A stretch of 64,000 nucleotides of DNA, taken from NCBI GenBank assembly GCA_934045075.1, contig OW203730.1, positions 10,592,692-10,656,691 on the forward strand, written 5' to 3'. The number at the start of each line of letters is the position of its first letter. The first letter of the stretch is position 1. The translations under genes were made by a program, and so were the position numbers. Positions 11,787 through 22,932 of this stretch are shown here, piece after piece. This DNA is from Yponomeuta sedellus (lineage: Eukaryota; Arthropoda; Insecta; Lepidoptera; Yponomeutidae). A model generated the notes under the pieces. That model did not search any database. It saw only the letters and a program-made list of their open reading frames with translations, and was not told the DNA's origin.

Positions 11787-11819
11787 GACTCAACGACTAA
11801 TGAACTGTGATAAACCGAA

Positions 11820-12105
11820 GATCATCTGTCAGCATCGTCGCAAGTAGCAGTCCCTGGACCTTAATTCTGTTAGTGCATTGCACTACAATGACAGATAAAT
11901 GGACGCGTCACGTGACGTGTTTTTTTAAACCATTGTCGCCTAGAAGGATTGCAACGTGTGCGGGCATAAACTTAAAGTAGCAATGAAATGAAATCGCGAA
12001 GCTCGTGCAATTGTCATTGTACTACAATGCAATAACAGAATCTAGGGCCTCATCTCTACCTACCCCGATGGGATACAGGCGTGAGGTTATGTTATGTTAT
12101 GTTAA
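11820..12105 (+). repeat. Two family-E LINE-tail fragments split by unrelated sequence
   Basis: The segment at 11826-11865 (GATCATCTGTCAGCATCGTC, then GCAGTCCCTGG) and the one at 12048-12105 (CTACCCCGATGGGATACAGG, then GTGAGGTTATGTTATGTT) match the two halves of the continuous copy at 37620-37700. About 180 bases separate them here. The TTATG-type tail is simple-sequence-like. Confidence 0.55.
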
Positions 12106-12115
12106 ATATTAATAA

Positions 12116-12152
12116 TCACATCACATCATCACATCACATCATCACATCACAA
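12116..12152. repeat. (ATCAC)n-like microsatellite
   Basis: Repeated CACATCATCACAT units lie immediately upstream of the Helitron 5' end. Confidence 0.8.
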
Positions 12153-12350
12153 TCTCACACTAATAAGGCGAAAGTTTGTAAGTGTGTATGTTTGTTTCTT
12201 CACGTTACGGCTAGAGCGATTTTAGTAAAATTTGGTATAGAGTTAGCTGACACCCTGGCTTAACACATAAACTACGTTCCACTGCGGGAAAGTATCTTAT
12301 TCCTATGGGAAAATAGATAAACCGCGGGTGACACCGCGGGGCACAGCTAG
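12153..12350 (+). mobile_element. Non-autonomous Helitron, 198 bp
   Basis: It begins TCTCACACTAATAAGGCGAA (TC start, preceded by A) and ends CTAG followed by T. A 3' hairpin CCGCGG-GTGACA-CCGCGG (12322-12339) lies 7 bases before the terminal CTAG. TC start, CTRR end, subterminal hairpin and A/T insertion are the known Helitron hallmarks. The TAAGGCGAAAGTTTGTAAGT and AAATTTGGTATAGAG words are typical of the abundant lepidopteran Helitron group. No target duplication is expected and none is seen. Confidence 0.85.
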
Positions 12351-12772
12351 TAATTTATAAGGTTCAAACTTAGCAGCCATGTCGGTCAAGTGCCGTACCC
12401 GACAAATATTTGACAGTATGTCGTTTGTGCAGCCGTATTGCAATGATGAATGACAATTTCGCGTTGTTCCGTTAATTCTCCAAATTTTGACCATGTGGGT
12501 GTTTGTTACTCTGAAAAAAATGCAAGGATTCGCCTAAATGTTTTGTGTTGGCAGGGAATTTTGTATGACAAAATCCAATGAAACCGTTTTTGACCAGCAA
12601 AGAATTCATTTTTACCAACTGCTTGTCGTAGTATCTTCACAAGTTAGTTGGTTCTTTCTAAAGAGAACAGTGAACAAGAGAACAACAATATTCCTGAAGA
12701 TTGTAGAGATAGAGACCACTGTATACCAGATGATTCTATCCAAAGCTAGAAGAGAAGATTTTTATATTCTTT

Positions 12773-12965
12773 TTTTAATGCACTAACCCATGCTAAGGAC
12801 CATTTAAAAAACCTATTTTGAGGCTCAAAATTCCACCCATGCCGGGACTCGAACCCGCGACCTCTGGCTAACCGTGGCAGCGCTTTCCCAACTAAGATAC
12901 ATCAGTGGTAGCACTGGCATCAGTGAAATTTCGAACCTCTTTACAATACTCTCTGTATTACGTAG
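12773..12965 (-). mobile_element. SINE-B copy, 5' truncated
   Basis: The reversed tail ATGCACTAACCCATGCTAAG, the B-box complement GGGACTCGAACCCGC and the body words GAAATTTCGAACCTCTTTAC match the full copy 29580-29879. It carries a small insertion around 12890. Confidence 0.85.
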
Positions 12966-13255
12966 AAGATTTTTGCCAATACATGGGTTTTAAAATCTAG
13001 ACGGTTCGTATGGTAAGGTCATTAAGACCTGCTAGCCTGCCTGCCTGCATTGATTTAAACTGTCTCGGAGGAGTAACTGTTACTGTTAGTGTACTACATA
13101 AGAAGGCATTTCGAAAACCGTTCCCTGTTTGCCCTCGATACAAGAGCCGTTCGTGTAACAGAGTAACACGAAAGCTATCGAATGTGTAATTGAGTCGTCG
13201 TGAGTCACCCCCGGGCTCACATCTGCTGCGTAAGTCGAGGACGCGGTGGGACATG

Positions 13256-13530
13256 TTACTGGCTGCTATATTCGAGATCTGCCCTTTTAACACGCAACTG
13301 TCCACTCTAGTTACTGGATACTATGTTTGAGATCTGCCCTTTTAACACGGAACTGTCCACTCTAGTTACAGGACACCATGTTCGAGACATAGCGTTGTAT
13401 CAAGTAACTGTTCAATCTATTTACTGGATACTATATTCGAGATCTGCCCTTTTGAAACGTAACTGTTCACTCTAGTTACCGGATACTATGTTCGAGATCT
13501 GCTCTTTTATCACGTAATTGGTCACTCTAT
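13256..13530. repeat. 55-bp tandem repeat, five units of exactly constant length
   Basis: Units start TTAC(T/A/C)GG at 13256, 13311, 13366, 13421 and 13476. Each contains TTCGAGATCTGCCCTTTT and AACTGTCCACTCTAG or close variants. Unit 3 is the most diverged. Confidence 0.95.
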
Positions 13531-13798
13531 CGGGTAACCTATTTGACGTTTCAAAAGTGTCAAAATATGTATGTATTTAACAGTTCGGAGTAGGTTAAAT
13601 GGAACAAATCTATAAGTTGAAGAGTTGTACTATCGCCCCTGGGTCAATTTTCATAAAACTACAATTTGTAGTCTATTATGACAATTCGAGGTACATTCCG
13701 ACGATAAACGGGCATTCTTGTTCTGGCGGTCGATGTGGTCGGGCGGAAGGTCTACCGGATTTATGAGTTTATACCGGGCTAAAAAGTTATATTGTAAA

Positions 13799-13978
13799 CT
13801 AGCAGACCCAGCGAACTACCTACCGCCTAACAGTTGATTCTTTATTTTTTTTTCTCTGCGTAAGAACCATCCACTTACTTCAAGGAATATTCTAAAAAAA
13901 GAATTAGCAAAATCGGTTCAGCTGTTCTCGAGATTTGCGCTTACCAACACATTCAGCGATTCATTTTTATATTATAGA
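13799..13978 (-). mobile_element. Non-autonomous Helitron, 180 bp, minus strand
   Basis: On the minus strand it starts TCTATAATATAAAAATGAAT and ends GGGTCTGCTAG followed by T. The interior has AAATCGGTTCAGCTGTTCTC on the plus strand. Ends and interior fit the second common lepidopteran Helitron type. A truncated relative is at 34972-35068. Confidence 0.8.
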
Positions 13979-14210
13979 GATATGTTCGAGGTGCTTTATA
14001 CACTGCTATAAATAAAGTAAAATTCATGAAGTGAATCGTGTTATTTATTTTACATCTGTGTGTGAAAGCGGATTGTTTACTTAGCAACGCGGTATCGATA
14101 CGTGGCGTAATATGTTCCGCATTTCAGTGGATATCTGATACGTCACAGTCAACCATAATTGTACGACAAAGTCCAGTTGATATTTCTGCTCACAGAAGTA
14201 AAAAGATACA

Positions 14211-14270
14211 TAATCAAGGCGGTGTATGCTCATCTCTCTGGGCTATAGGAGTGAGTTTATGTTATATTGT
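14211..14270 (+). repeat. Family-E LINE-tail fragment
   Basis: TCATCTCTCTGGGCTATAGG then AGTGAGTTTATGTTA resembles the end of the 37590-37710 copy. It is weak and diverged. Confidence 0.4.
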
Positions 14271-14276
14271 AGAAAT

Positions 14277-14308
14277 CGAATTAAGAATTCATGTGAATTC
14301 TTAATTCG
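14277..14308. repeat. 15-bp perfect palindromic hairpin followed by a T run
   Basis: Arms are 14277-14291 (CGAATTAAGAATTCA) and 14294-14308, with a 2-base loop. Then comes a run of ten T from 14309. The layout resembles a hairpin with a Pol III type terminator but could be chance in AT-rich DNA. Confidence 0.8.
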
Positions 14309-14318
14309 TTTTTTTTTA

Positions 14319-15825
14319 AAAGGTTTTATTCAAAGTAACACAGTAACTGCGATTTAGTGAAAAAACGTATTAGCATATTAAGTGAACCTAAAAAACTGAG
14401 AAATGTGTTTAAAACTATAGATTTTATTATTGTTATTTATTGATTTTATTCAATAAATAATTCATACATTTAAATAAAGTGAAATTACGTTTGAAGATAC
14501 TCTGAAGGTATGAATTCTCAACGAGCACATAATATTCTAGTAATTCATACTCAAATTCCCCTTATCCTCAGAACGGAAGACACGAAATGGTTGGAAAGGA
14601 GTTCACAATTTCGTCAGGCAATAGCATACCACACCACTCCCAAAACCTAGTCCCCAAGCCCCAAGGTGCGTTACGCGTTTAGTTCCGGCACTCACGCGGT
14701 TTTTGTTTTGCCCCTTACTAATAGCCCCAGAGACGAAAGGCACTTCTAGTTACCTAGCCCTTCAAGTATACGATACTACACCAGAGGTCTCTACTGAGTG
14801 GTATATTGCAGTGTTAAGTGCTGATGTAATATTTAGATCAGCCATACACATATTTATTTTTTGTTTATATTTCAGTTCCGTGTTATAAAAGCTAATTCAG
14901 AGTCAACCAAAGTGCACAACTGTCGTTGACAGCATCTGGGGTGATTTTGAAAGTTTCGGAAAGTCAGAAAAAAGGTTCTATCTTTTTTCTGACTGCCTGA
15001 AAAGGTTATATCTTTTTTCTATCAACGGCATTTTTGCCCTTTTGACCCTGAAGTAGCTTTTATACCATGGGATCGAAATCAGAAAGTCGGAAACTTCGCT
15101 ATACGTCTGGAAACACTTGAATACGATACCTATCTAAATATTTAACTTCATACTACCTTATGTTTGTATTATAAATATTTATTATATTAGGTACCTATTT
15201 TGTAAGGTATCCGGTCGCCATAACATTATAAAGCCTGTATAAAGTGAGATTACTTTATAGAGGCTTTATTATTTTATTTGAGTTTTGGCATACTCTGTTA
15301 ACCTCTCTATTATGCGCATGTCGTGTCAAGACGTGATCCTGGTAGAACACGGATGTATTTTACATCCGTGTGGTAGAAAAAGTCGACATATAAAAAGTAC
15401 TCTGTGGTCGACATCGGCTAGTTTTTTAATCTGTAGGCTAGTCGCCATGTTACCAAAAATTGAATTGATTTGAAGATTTGAAGATCAAAGTATCCCAGTT
15501 TTTTAATAGAGCCGATGGTCTGAAACATTTTTATTTTTATTGATTTTATAACCAATTAATGTGTATTGCTTACGACAGTATTTTTTAGTTGTGTCTATCT
15601 TTTTGTTCCACTGCCTGGGTAAAGGGCTTCCCCAATCTCGACCATCATCTGCCCGAGTGGTCTCAGATAGCCTAAGACTGGCAACTCTGGACGGTAAAAT
15701 AATAAATTAAAAATAAGTTAGTTCACATTATTTGTATGCAGTTATATTCTCATTGAATGGTTGTCATGCTACCAAGATAAGGATGGGCTGCATAAAAACA
15801 TGACTAATCTTCTGTTTAAGTTACT
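14319..15825. other. Unassigned sequence
   Basis: No gene recognised. GGTT(C/A)TATCTTTTTTCT is repeated near 14974 and 15004, as a local short duplication in a sequence with TCAGAAAAAAGG. Confidence 0.4.
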
Positions 15826-15957
15826 ATGGGCCAGTTTCAAGATTGAGAATTTCGCAAAGTAAATACTTAACTGTAGTGCTGTCTCTTCGAATTTCTCAGC
15901 AAAGAGCGTGACAGAATGTTGCTTAAGTATTTACTTAGATCAATTCTCAAACCGGCG
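15826..15957 (+). mobile_element. Short inverted-repeat element (family J)
   Basis: The left arm GGGCCAGTTTCAAGATTGAG and the right arm ending CAATTCTCAAACCGGC are imperfect inverted repeats. AAGTAAATACTTAA occurs in both arms, in inverted orientation. The centre is CTGTCTCTTCGAATTTCTC. Similar copies lie at 9598-9692 and 31441-31553, so it is a MITE-like family. Confidence 0.7.
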
Positions 15958-16019
15958 CTACACGTACGTTCTTAGCAAAAGTATAATCGATGCAACGTGA
16001 TACCATTCAAATAATATTG

Positions 16020-16414
16020 GCCGTTTTTGCATCTACTTAAGAGATGATTTATGTATACAGCGTCCAGTGGCATCTTCACTCACACTAGATGGGTGAAGGG
16101 ACCACTCCGACGCTGTATTGCCTGGGACATGCTTTTATAGATGGTGTAGGCTTGCCCAGCACCTATACCATCCTGACAGCTTAGTCGGCCTAGCCCACAG
16201 GAAAGACTAGTCAATACGTGCAGCGCCAACCATGCCGCGGGTTTCCTCACGATGTTTTCCTTCACGGTTAGCGTGTGGTTTTGCGACTTTACAAATTCGC
16301 AAATGTACGTAACTTTGAAATTAAACAAAGTCATTGGTACATGCCCGCACTGGGGATCGAACCTGGGGCACTCGCTTGCGAGTCCATGGTTCTACCCATT
16401 GAGCTACCACTGCT
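16020..16414 (-). mobile_element. SINE-C, nearly full length
   Basis: On the minus strand a tRNA-like head has the A-box region AGTGGTAGCTCAATGGGTAG and B box AGGTTCGATCCCC. The body follows with ATGTACCAATGACTTTGTTT, GTGAAGGAAAACATCGTGAG and a GGACGCTGTAT end, then GATTTA...CTTAAGTAGATGCAAAAACG. The 46841-47232 copy aligns throughout. Confidence 0.9.
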
Positions 16415-17458
16415 TAAATATACAATTAATGTAAATATACAATATACCATTATAAAACAGTAGTATATTAATATATTCATATTTGCCTCGACTACCCGCC
16501 TGTCTCTTATTTCCTTCAGCAACTTTCCGGCATAAGGTTGTCTGGAATTACTTTTAGCAATATGACCATTTGTACTTTGTATCTGTACATGTTTTATAAT
16601 ATAATATGTGCTCTGGTTTTACAATAAAGAAAACTGTTATCTTAGTAAGACTGAAAAATACCCGATTTATTATTACGACTAGGTACCTATTGGAAGAAAA
16701 AAGGAATGGTGTTATGTATATTTGCCTCGCCTAGTAAGCGCTATCTTAAATCTCAACCCAAGCAGGACCTTTGTCCTCTGCAGTACATGCATTACTTGCA
16801 GTCGAAGTTTACAAGCCTTGTCCACGGGGATGTGTAACTAATTTAACATCCAAAGTTACGACGCCTATAACTTTCGTTTAGTTACAAATCCCTGTGAGCA
16901 ACGAGAGGATATATCTCTCCATTTCCCTTGTGTTTCATCGTAACTAAGAGCCGCCTTTCTAAATAGAATATTTATAAAAGCACCACCCGAAGGTCGAGTA
17001 TGAAAGCAAGGTTTCGTTCTAGAAATTAAGTTATGCGGTCTTAATCTTAAGATATTTCTCAGGGGCAGTTTATTCTGTGGTTACGTTTTTCCCTTTACCA
17101 CAGTGTATACCAAAAGCGTCTAAGGAGCGTTTTAAGGCCTGCGCAGACGAGGGACTATCCCCCAGGTACTTTTTTGTCCGCCGATATAGATCTCTTATAA
17201 ATTGTAACGAATTACGCACACGAAGGACTAAAAGTAACCTGTACAAAAAGTTACCGAGGACATCGGTAGACCGGACTGGAAAAAATTCTTTAGAAACGCC
17301 TTTTCTTTTTCAACTTCATGTAAATTACAACACGATGTAATCTCAGAATATTTGTCCATAGCGTATACGCTTCACTCAATTTCCGGGGAACAAAATGACC
17401 GTACACCGTAGGCGTTGAGTCCGCGATAAGTACTCGGAGGACCTTTTTACGATTCAGG
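16415..17458. other. Unassigned sequence
   Basis: No gene recognised. Open frames near 17077-17340 have no domain-like motif that I can identify. Confidence 0.4.
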
Positions 17459-17485
17459 GACTTTTGTCCCTTGGGGACAAAAGTC
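17459..17485. repeat. 12-bp perfect hairpin
   Basis: GACTTTTGTCCC and its complement flank a 3-base loop (TTG). Confidence 0.85.
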
Positions 17486-17587
17486 GCTCGTCTGCGTAGC
17501 CTTAAAGTGGTGTTTTCAGTAAGTTTAAATCGTGTTTTTCATAAATACGACCGTTGCATTTTGATGTAATTGTCAAATAAACTGATT

Positions 17588-17711
17588 TAGATAGATAGAG
17601 AACACTTTATTATACAACCAGAAAAATATTACACCATGATTCTTAAATCTAAGTAATGTTATACAATTGGCGGTCTTATCGCTAAGAGCGATCTCTTCCA
17701 GACAATCTTTG
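17588..17711 (+). repeat. Family-D repeat (ACACTTTATTAT ... CAATTGGCGGTCTTATCGCT)
   Basis: It shares AACACTTTA(T/C)T(A/G)(T/C)ACAACCAGAAA and ATACAATTGGCG-CTCATCGCTAA words with 29331-29452 and 47240-47350. This is a common lepidopteran non-coding repeat, possibly a LINE 3' end in reverse. Confidence 0.7.
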
Positions 17712-19754
17712 GATGGAGTGGATTGCAGGATTTAATTACAATGGTCTTAATTTCCACGAGTATAATAGTGCTACTAGGCACAATATTGTGTTATTGTGCC
17801 TAGCATAGAGCCATTAAGGCCTGATATCATACAGTTTACTTTCAAACAAAGCCAAACTTTCTGTATCATCTCTGGCATTGTCCGCTTTGTCTCGCTCGGC
17901 TCTTCAAGACAAAGTTATTACCATAATATAGCAAGCACGTGTAATCTCGGCGCGAGACTTTATCTAAGAGCTCTTTTTCTTTCCCGTCGCGGCTAAAAGG
18001 AAAGACTTGTACAAATAAATAAACACCCTCTTAAACGCTTGTCATTGTCAATCGGTTGATCCGCGGGCCTAGCGCGAACTTCTCCTTAGCGTGTCCATGG
18101 CTAGCTACCGAGGTGAAAGGATTTGCCAATCAGCGTAGGGGACTCGCGAACTCAAGTGCAGTGACGAGTTATTGGCTTTTTATTAAGACACAATGAGTAT
18201 TTTTTGTTATTAAGGATCACCAACAAGAGTTCCACAAAAACTACCTAGAATACACGTGCACTCTTACTTATAGGTTGTTGCGTTGCGTTTTGCGAGTTGC
18301 GTTTGTAATAAGGCCAGACCTTACGTAATAGTGTCTCACAATGTTTTCATAATATTTTTATCAGGTCGACTGATTGACTATGAGAAAGCGCATACAAAAA
18401 AACTACCAGTGACGCTGTTAACCATATCTAGACTATCAAATTTTAGTGTATGAGAAAAGTAAATATCTTTAACTCGAAGTGGTAGACAGATACCAGGATA
18501 TGCCTTTTTTCACGATCCTGACAAATTCTCTCTTGATCAACATCATGATCACCTCTCTACATCAACACTTACCTGTTATTTCAGGTTTTTTCCTAAATCT
18601 ACATCTATAAATCTAACTTAGAACATTAATTGTCTGAATCACGGTTCCGTATCGTTGCATCTGGTTCGTGACAGGCCCTAACGATGCTCTTTTTATAGTG
18701 TTAAATGTGTTGCAAGGCGCGTTCTTGAAATTGACCCTTATCTTTGTGTTTTTTTCATCGCACGCACATGTTTTGGATTAGCACTTCTCGGAGACCGATG
18801 GGTAAGATTTGGTAGATGGCGGAGGACCTACCGCGGGCTTGAGACTTTGGGACATAAAAAAGATATGATATTGCAACAGAAGTTTTGTGTTACGTTTGCT
18901 GGACCTAAATTAAAACGACAAAAATAAAATAAATGTGTCAGTGGCGGCTACACTTGAGAAGGATCTTATGTTATCACTTAAATATGATGAACGGCGTGTT
19001 CTTAAGCTAATGAAAAATCTGAAAACTATTTCTTTATATCAATGCAGTATTTTAAACTTTTCGTTTTAGAAGTGGTGTAAACTTCCAAGATGCAAATGGT
19101 TGAAGTTCTCGAATTCATTTATTTTCATTGCTTTACAACGTGGAAACTTGACGTTGCTAATTTGTATGAGGTAAAAGAAAAAATAAACAATGAGAATTTT
19201 ATTTTTTTTATGGGAATTATCGATTTGGAAAAAATGGTTTTTAAGATTTGCTTTATTTTAGTGGAGTAAGTTCTGTATAAATTAAGTGTAGGTCCAATTT
19301 GCATTCGGCTAACCCACTTCTCCTGAATTTATGGGTTCCAAATCAACTAACTCTTCCGAGGCTCGTCTAACATAAGCTTCTTAGCAGAAAGTAGACCTGG
19401 GTAATGCGCTTAAGGGAGTGTCGAATTTCGATTGCCAATCGGAAATAGTAAAGCTTGTTCTTCTGTCGTTCTTGTTTTATAAGACTTTTGCAATAATTCT
19501 CCGTGTTAATCCTGGGTTAAATCTTGAAGTATTTCATGGAGATTACGTATTATGAGCCTAAGAATAACACACCGTTTGGAACGAATAGCGCTTTCGATTA
19601 TGAAATGGAGGGATTAAAGGGTGTCAAGTCCGATTTTGTTTATGAAGCGTGGGCTGGTTCCCATTAATTTATTAAGAAAAATCAATTCCGGCTCCAAAGG
19701 TCTCGAGCTAACTTTATACGTATGTAATAATATTATAGAGTTTTTTTATTTACT
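17712..19754. other. Unassigned AT-rich sequence
   Basis: No gene, RNA or mobile element recognised in about 2 kb on either strand. CTAGGCACAATATTGTG(T/C) near 17775 is a short palindrome (CACAATATTGTG). Confidence 0.4.
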
Positions 19755-20047
19755 TATACGGGTCCCACTGCAGGGCACAGGCCTTCTCTCAGAGTATATT
19801 ATGCTTAATAATTACTACGCGTGGCCACTGCAAATTGGCAATTTCAGGCGCAGATATATTTGAACACCTCAGACACTCAGACACACAGTAGATTTCCTCG
19901 GTTTTATTTCTTCACAGTAACCGAAAGATATACGCTTTCACAAATGTACATAATTAGAAAACAAAAACAATGGGGATACTTACATGGATTTGAACCCACA
20001 GCCTCCCGTTTGAGATGCCGGTGTTCCACCACTCCGCTACCATTGCT
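19755..20047 (-). mobile_element. tRNA-derived SINE (family K)
   Basis: The plus strand begins GTCCCACTGCAGGGCACAGG (a well-known lepidopteran SINE end), then CAAATTGGCAATTTCAGGCG. It ends with the B-box complement GGATTTGAACCCACAGCC and CACTCCGCTACCATTGCT. Related copies are at 35087-35345 and 61123-61260. Confidence 0.8.
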
Positions 20048-20577
20048 CTGCTAACAACGCTCCACTTAGTATTAAAAAAAACGTTAAAAAAAACCTTACT
20101 AGGAAAGTAAGGAGGTCGAGAAAGTTACAAACACCACTAGCACTTTCTCTGGCTACTTTGAGCTCCTGGGAGCCGATTCTCGTCCATGCGAATTGAAAGC
20201 GTAGACGCAAAATATGCGAATTATTAGACATTCATCGCATAAAAATAAGATAAGATAACTCGACAGAGTCATTAGAAATTTATTTTCTCATTCAAATTCA
20301 ATGTAGCATGGCGTTCAGAATGCAGATTTTGGCTGTCGCTTGACTTTTCATGTAGAGTTAAGTCATAAGCCGTATATTGTTTGGAATCAGGCGTTACTTT
20401 GCGGAAATCCATAATAGCATTAAAAAGTGAAAATTACTTTGCTAAATTCCACCAAAAATCCCACAAGCACTATGCGGTTAGTTAATGCACCGCCCTCCCT
20501 TCCACTTTTTCAAGCAGAAGCAAGACACGAACACACTACCACCGACACCAATACTTGTGTGAGAAAATACGCCGCCG
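20048..20577. other. Unassigned sequence
   Basis: Nothing recognised. Confidence 0.4.
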
Positions 20578-20934
20578 CCACCTAAGAGTGCGCGCTACCA
20601 AAGAGTACGCATAGCTTCCCTCGTTGTTATTTTTTATGTGTTGGCAAGACTGTTTGATCTGTCAGATGCGCACGTGACGTGGCTAGCCGTTGAACCAATA
20701 TTTGATTCGATAAGGTATTTAATTCCAATTTTATAGCTAATAATTTGTTTTTGATGTTATTTTCTAACATTTTTGAATGCAGTTATTAAGGGTTGTGATT
20801 AATTTGCTGCTGCAGAATGATGTTATTCTTGAAATATGATTTTCAAATTTTGTTGTTGTTTTGTAGGTTAGGTATGTCGTGTGTAAACTACTTGCTTTCT
20901 GACATTTTGATAACCTAAACAAAAAGTACCGTGT

Positions 20935-20988
20935 GTACTCTTTGGGTGCGCACTCTTACCTTAGTAAGAGTGCGCACCCAAAGAGTAC
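20935..20988. repeat. 25-bp perfect inverted repeat inside the transposon
   Basis: Arms 20935-20959 and 20964-20988 are exact complements with a CTTA loop. Each arm contains both the AGAGTGCGCAC and the AAAGAGTAC motif that recur subterminally. Confidence 0.95.
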
Positions 20989-21190
20989 GCATTCGTACTC
21001 TTAGCTTGTATGACGCTAAAGTAACATTCTATGGTGGCGTTTCCGAGTTGCTTACTAATTTTATTTTACAGGATGTAATCATGATCGGATACAAAAGAAA
21101 GACAGAAAGAAAGTTATTCTTCACCCAGAATATTCTGAATGAGGTGAAAGAAAAATTGACAAGAATTTGCATGAACTGAAAAGTTTTTAC

Positions 21191-21322
21191 ACTATTTTTA
21201 TTTTTAATGCACTAACCCGTGCTAAGGAACAAATTTAAAAACCTATTTAGAGGCTAAAAATTTCACCCATGCCGGGATTCGAACCCGCAACCTCTGGCTA
21301 TCCGTACCAGCGCTCTACCAAT
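21191..21322 (-). mobile_element. SINE-B, truncated in its tRNA-like part, with target duplication
   Basis: TGAAAAGTTTTTAC occurs at 21177-21190 and again at 21323-21336. Between them are the reversed SINE-B tail and the B-box complement GGGATTCGAACCCGC. The truncation lies at the A-box side. Confidence 0.9.
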
Positions 21323-21631
21323 TGAAAAGTTTTTACTCTTCATCAACTTATCTCATATCTTAGCTTGTATGGGATTGGCACCGCGTACTCTTACCTTGTA
21401 CGAACAGTTCTCATTGCGTACTCTTTGCTACCACCCACCCTAAGAGTGCGCACGGGACGAGTTTTAGTTTTAAGCGTTTATTTTATATTTTATGGATAAC
21501 ACATTATTTTTAAGTATGACAGATAGTTTCTAAAGGGCCAATGTTTAATTATAATAAAACATACAGACACTATTATTAAATTTGTTTTTTTTTACACGCC
21601 AAAGTAAAAAAAAGTGCGCACTCTTAGGTGG

Positions 21632-22579
21632 CTCTACCCTATACGAATTATTTGCTAATGAAGTGAAACTTGGCTTCCTGGTACCAGCGTCTAGATATTT
21701 TACATACGACATAAGTGCATACCAGCAAATTACAATTACGAGTCATTGACTTTACCTACCCAGTCAGCTTTTACAAGTTAGTGTTTAGTCTCGTACAGTA
21801 AGTGACATAGAAATACGCACGTAGCGAAACCCGTCACTCAATCGACACGAATTGTATGTCCTAGTAGGGGATCGAGGTACGGTGTTATGCTTTGATCATA
21901 CTTATGCGGTCCTTTTAACCGACATAAAAAAGAGAAGGTTTTTAGTTCGTCAGAATAGTTTTTTAATTTTTTTATGTATGTTTCTTACCTTATTCGAAGA
22001 CGTGTGCACTGATTGAACCGTCCGGAAAAGTATTTTTTTTTGTTTGAAAGGGTAGACTACACAGGTGGTTCCATAATCACCAAGTTAGGATCTGAAGATG
22101 AGGACCTGGAGAAATCAGGGAGCTTTGCAATTTTTCCACCGTTTGAAGCGATTTGGTTGTTTTTTTATAGTGACTCGTGCATTTGGTTTCGGAAAACACG
22201 ATTTTGCACAGTCATAGTGATATCCATAAAAGATCGTATAATAACAACTTCCAAATGAAAACCGACTAAATATGTCTCTATTTTCAGTGCTGTAGTGCTT
22301 TTTTTTATCAGTTGCCCTAGAGTCCAATACACACAATTTTTTTCTATGTTACGATATACGCCCGACAATAGTTGTTGGTTGCCTCTATTTGGTAGTCAAC
22401 AAAATAGTAACAGTACAATGTCATTCCAATGGTAACCCGAGCAATTTAAATAGGTATCTCTCGCGAAGAAGTATGAATCGCGCGAGGCGCCTAGTTAATT
22501 ATTTGGGTTAATATATATACCATTAGATAGGAATATGATTGGTTACCAGATTAATGAGTTTATGAAAAAATCTTAAAAA
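21632..22579. other. Unassigned sequence
   Basis: Several overlapping short open frames at 22010-22370 occur on both strands, but none shows a recognisable motif. No RNA gene or repeat was identified. Confidence 0.4.
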
Positions 22580-22932
22580 AAGGCCTAGTGGAACCGGGTG
22601 ATTCGAATCAATCACTTGTGTTAAGCAACCGCAGACGCGGTCAGATGCTGCATAGGTGACCACCCCGTGACCACCGCTCGTGGCATTTTTTCCGAGCGCT
22701 TCCCTGCTATGCAAGGCACGTTAAGCCGTTTGGTGCCGGCTGTATGGCAGTCGTTAAGTCATGGCAGAGGCCTTATGGACGGCTTGGTAACTTCTGACAG
22801 TAAGGCCCCCCACTGTCTTACAATCCTCCACCAACCCGGACTTGCCCCCATGGTGGAATACGACCTAACCTTTCAACAATGCAGGTAGAGACCCTTGCCC
22901 CAGCAATGGGGACACACAAAGGGTTGATATTA
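22580..22932 (+). mobile_element. 5S rRNA-derived SINE, full-length class
   Basis: The head (about 22608-22665) reads ATCACTTGTGTTAAGCAACC, then a GCGGTCAG and TAGGTGACC zone. This follows the order and spacing of the 3' half of insect 5S rRNA (ATCAC, AATTAAGCA, GCGCGG, GGATGGGTGAC). The non-5S body follows: GGCACGTTAAGCCGTTTGG, GTCATGGCAGAGGCCTTATG, CTTCTGACAGTAAGG, CCACTGTCTTACAATCCTCC. It ends GGGACACACAAAGGGTTGAT. No clear target duplication was seen. Confidence 0.8.

Larger units (their letters stand above)
20578..21631. mobile_element. 1,054-bp DNA transposon with CCACCTAAGAGTGCGC ends
   Basis: The left terminus at 20578 and the right terminus at 21631 share a perfect 16-bp inverted repeat (CCACCTAAGAGTGCGC). 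Motifs AAGAGTGCGC and AAAGAGTACGC recur inside on both strands: near 20600, 20935-21005, 21378-21460 and 21613. No target duplication is convincing. There is no transposase, so it is a non-autonomous element of unknown superfamily. It contains a SINE-B copy with a 14-bp target duplication, which shows that the SINE arrived later. Confidence 0.8.

Noticed and set aside
13256..13530. Operator array for a regulator
   Set aside because: A plain minisatellite explains it; nothing links it to a gene.
22580..22700. Functional 5S rRNA gene
   Set aside because: Only the 3' half is 5S-like, with many substitutions, and a SINE body follows.
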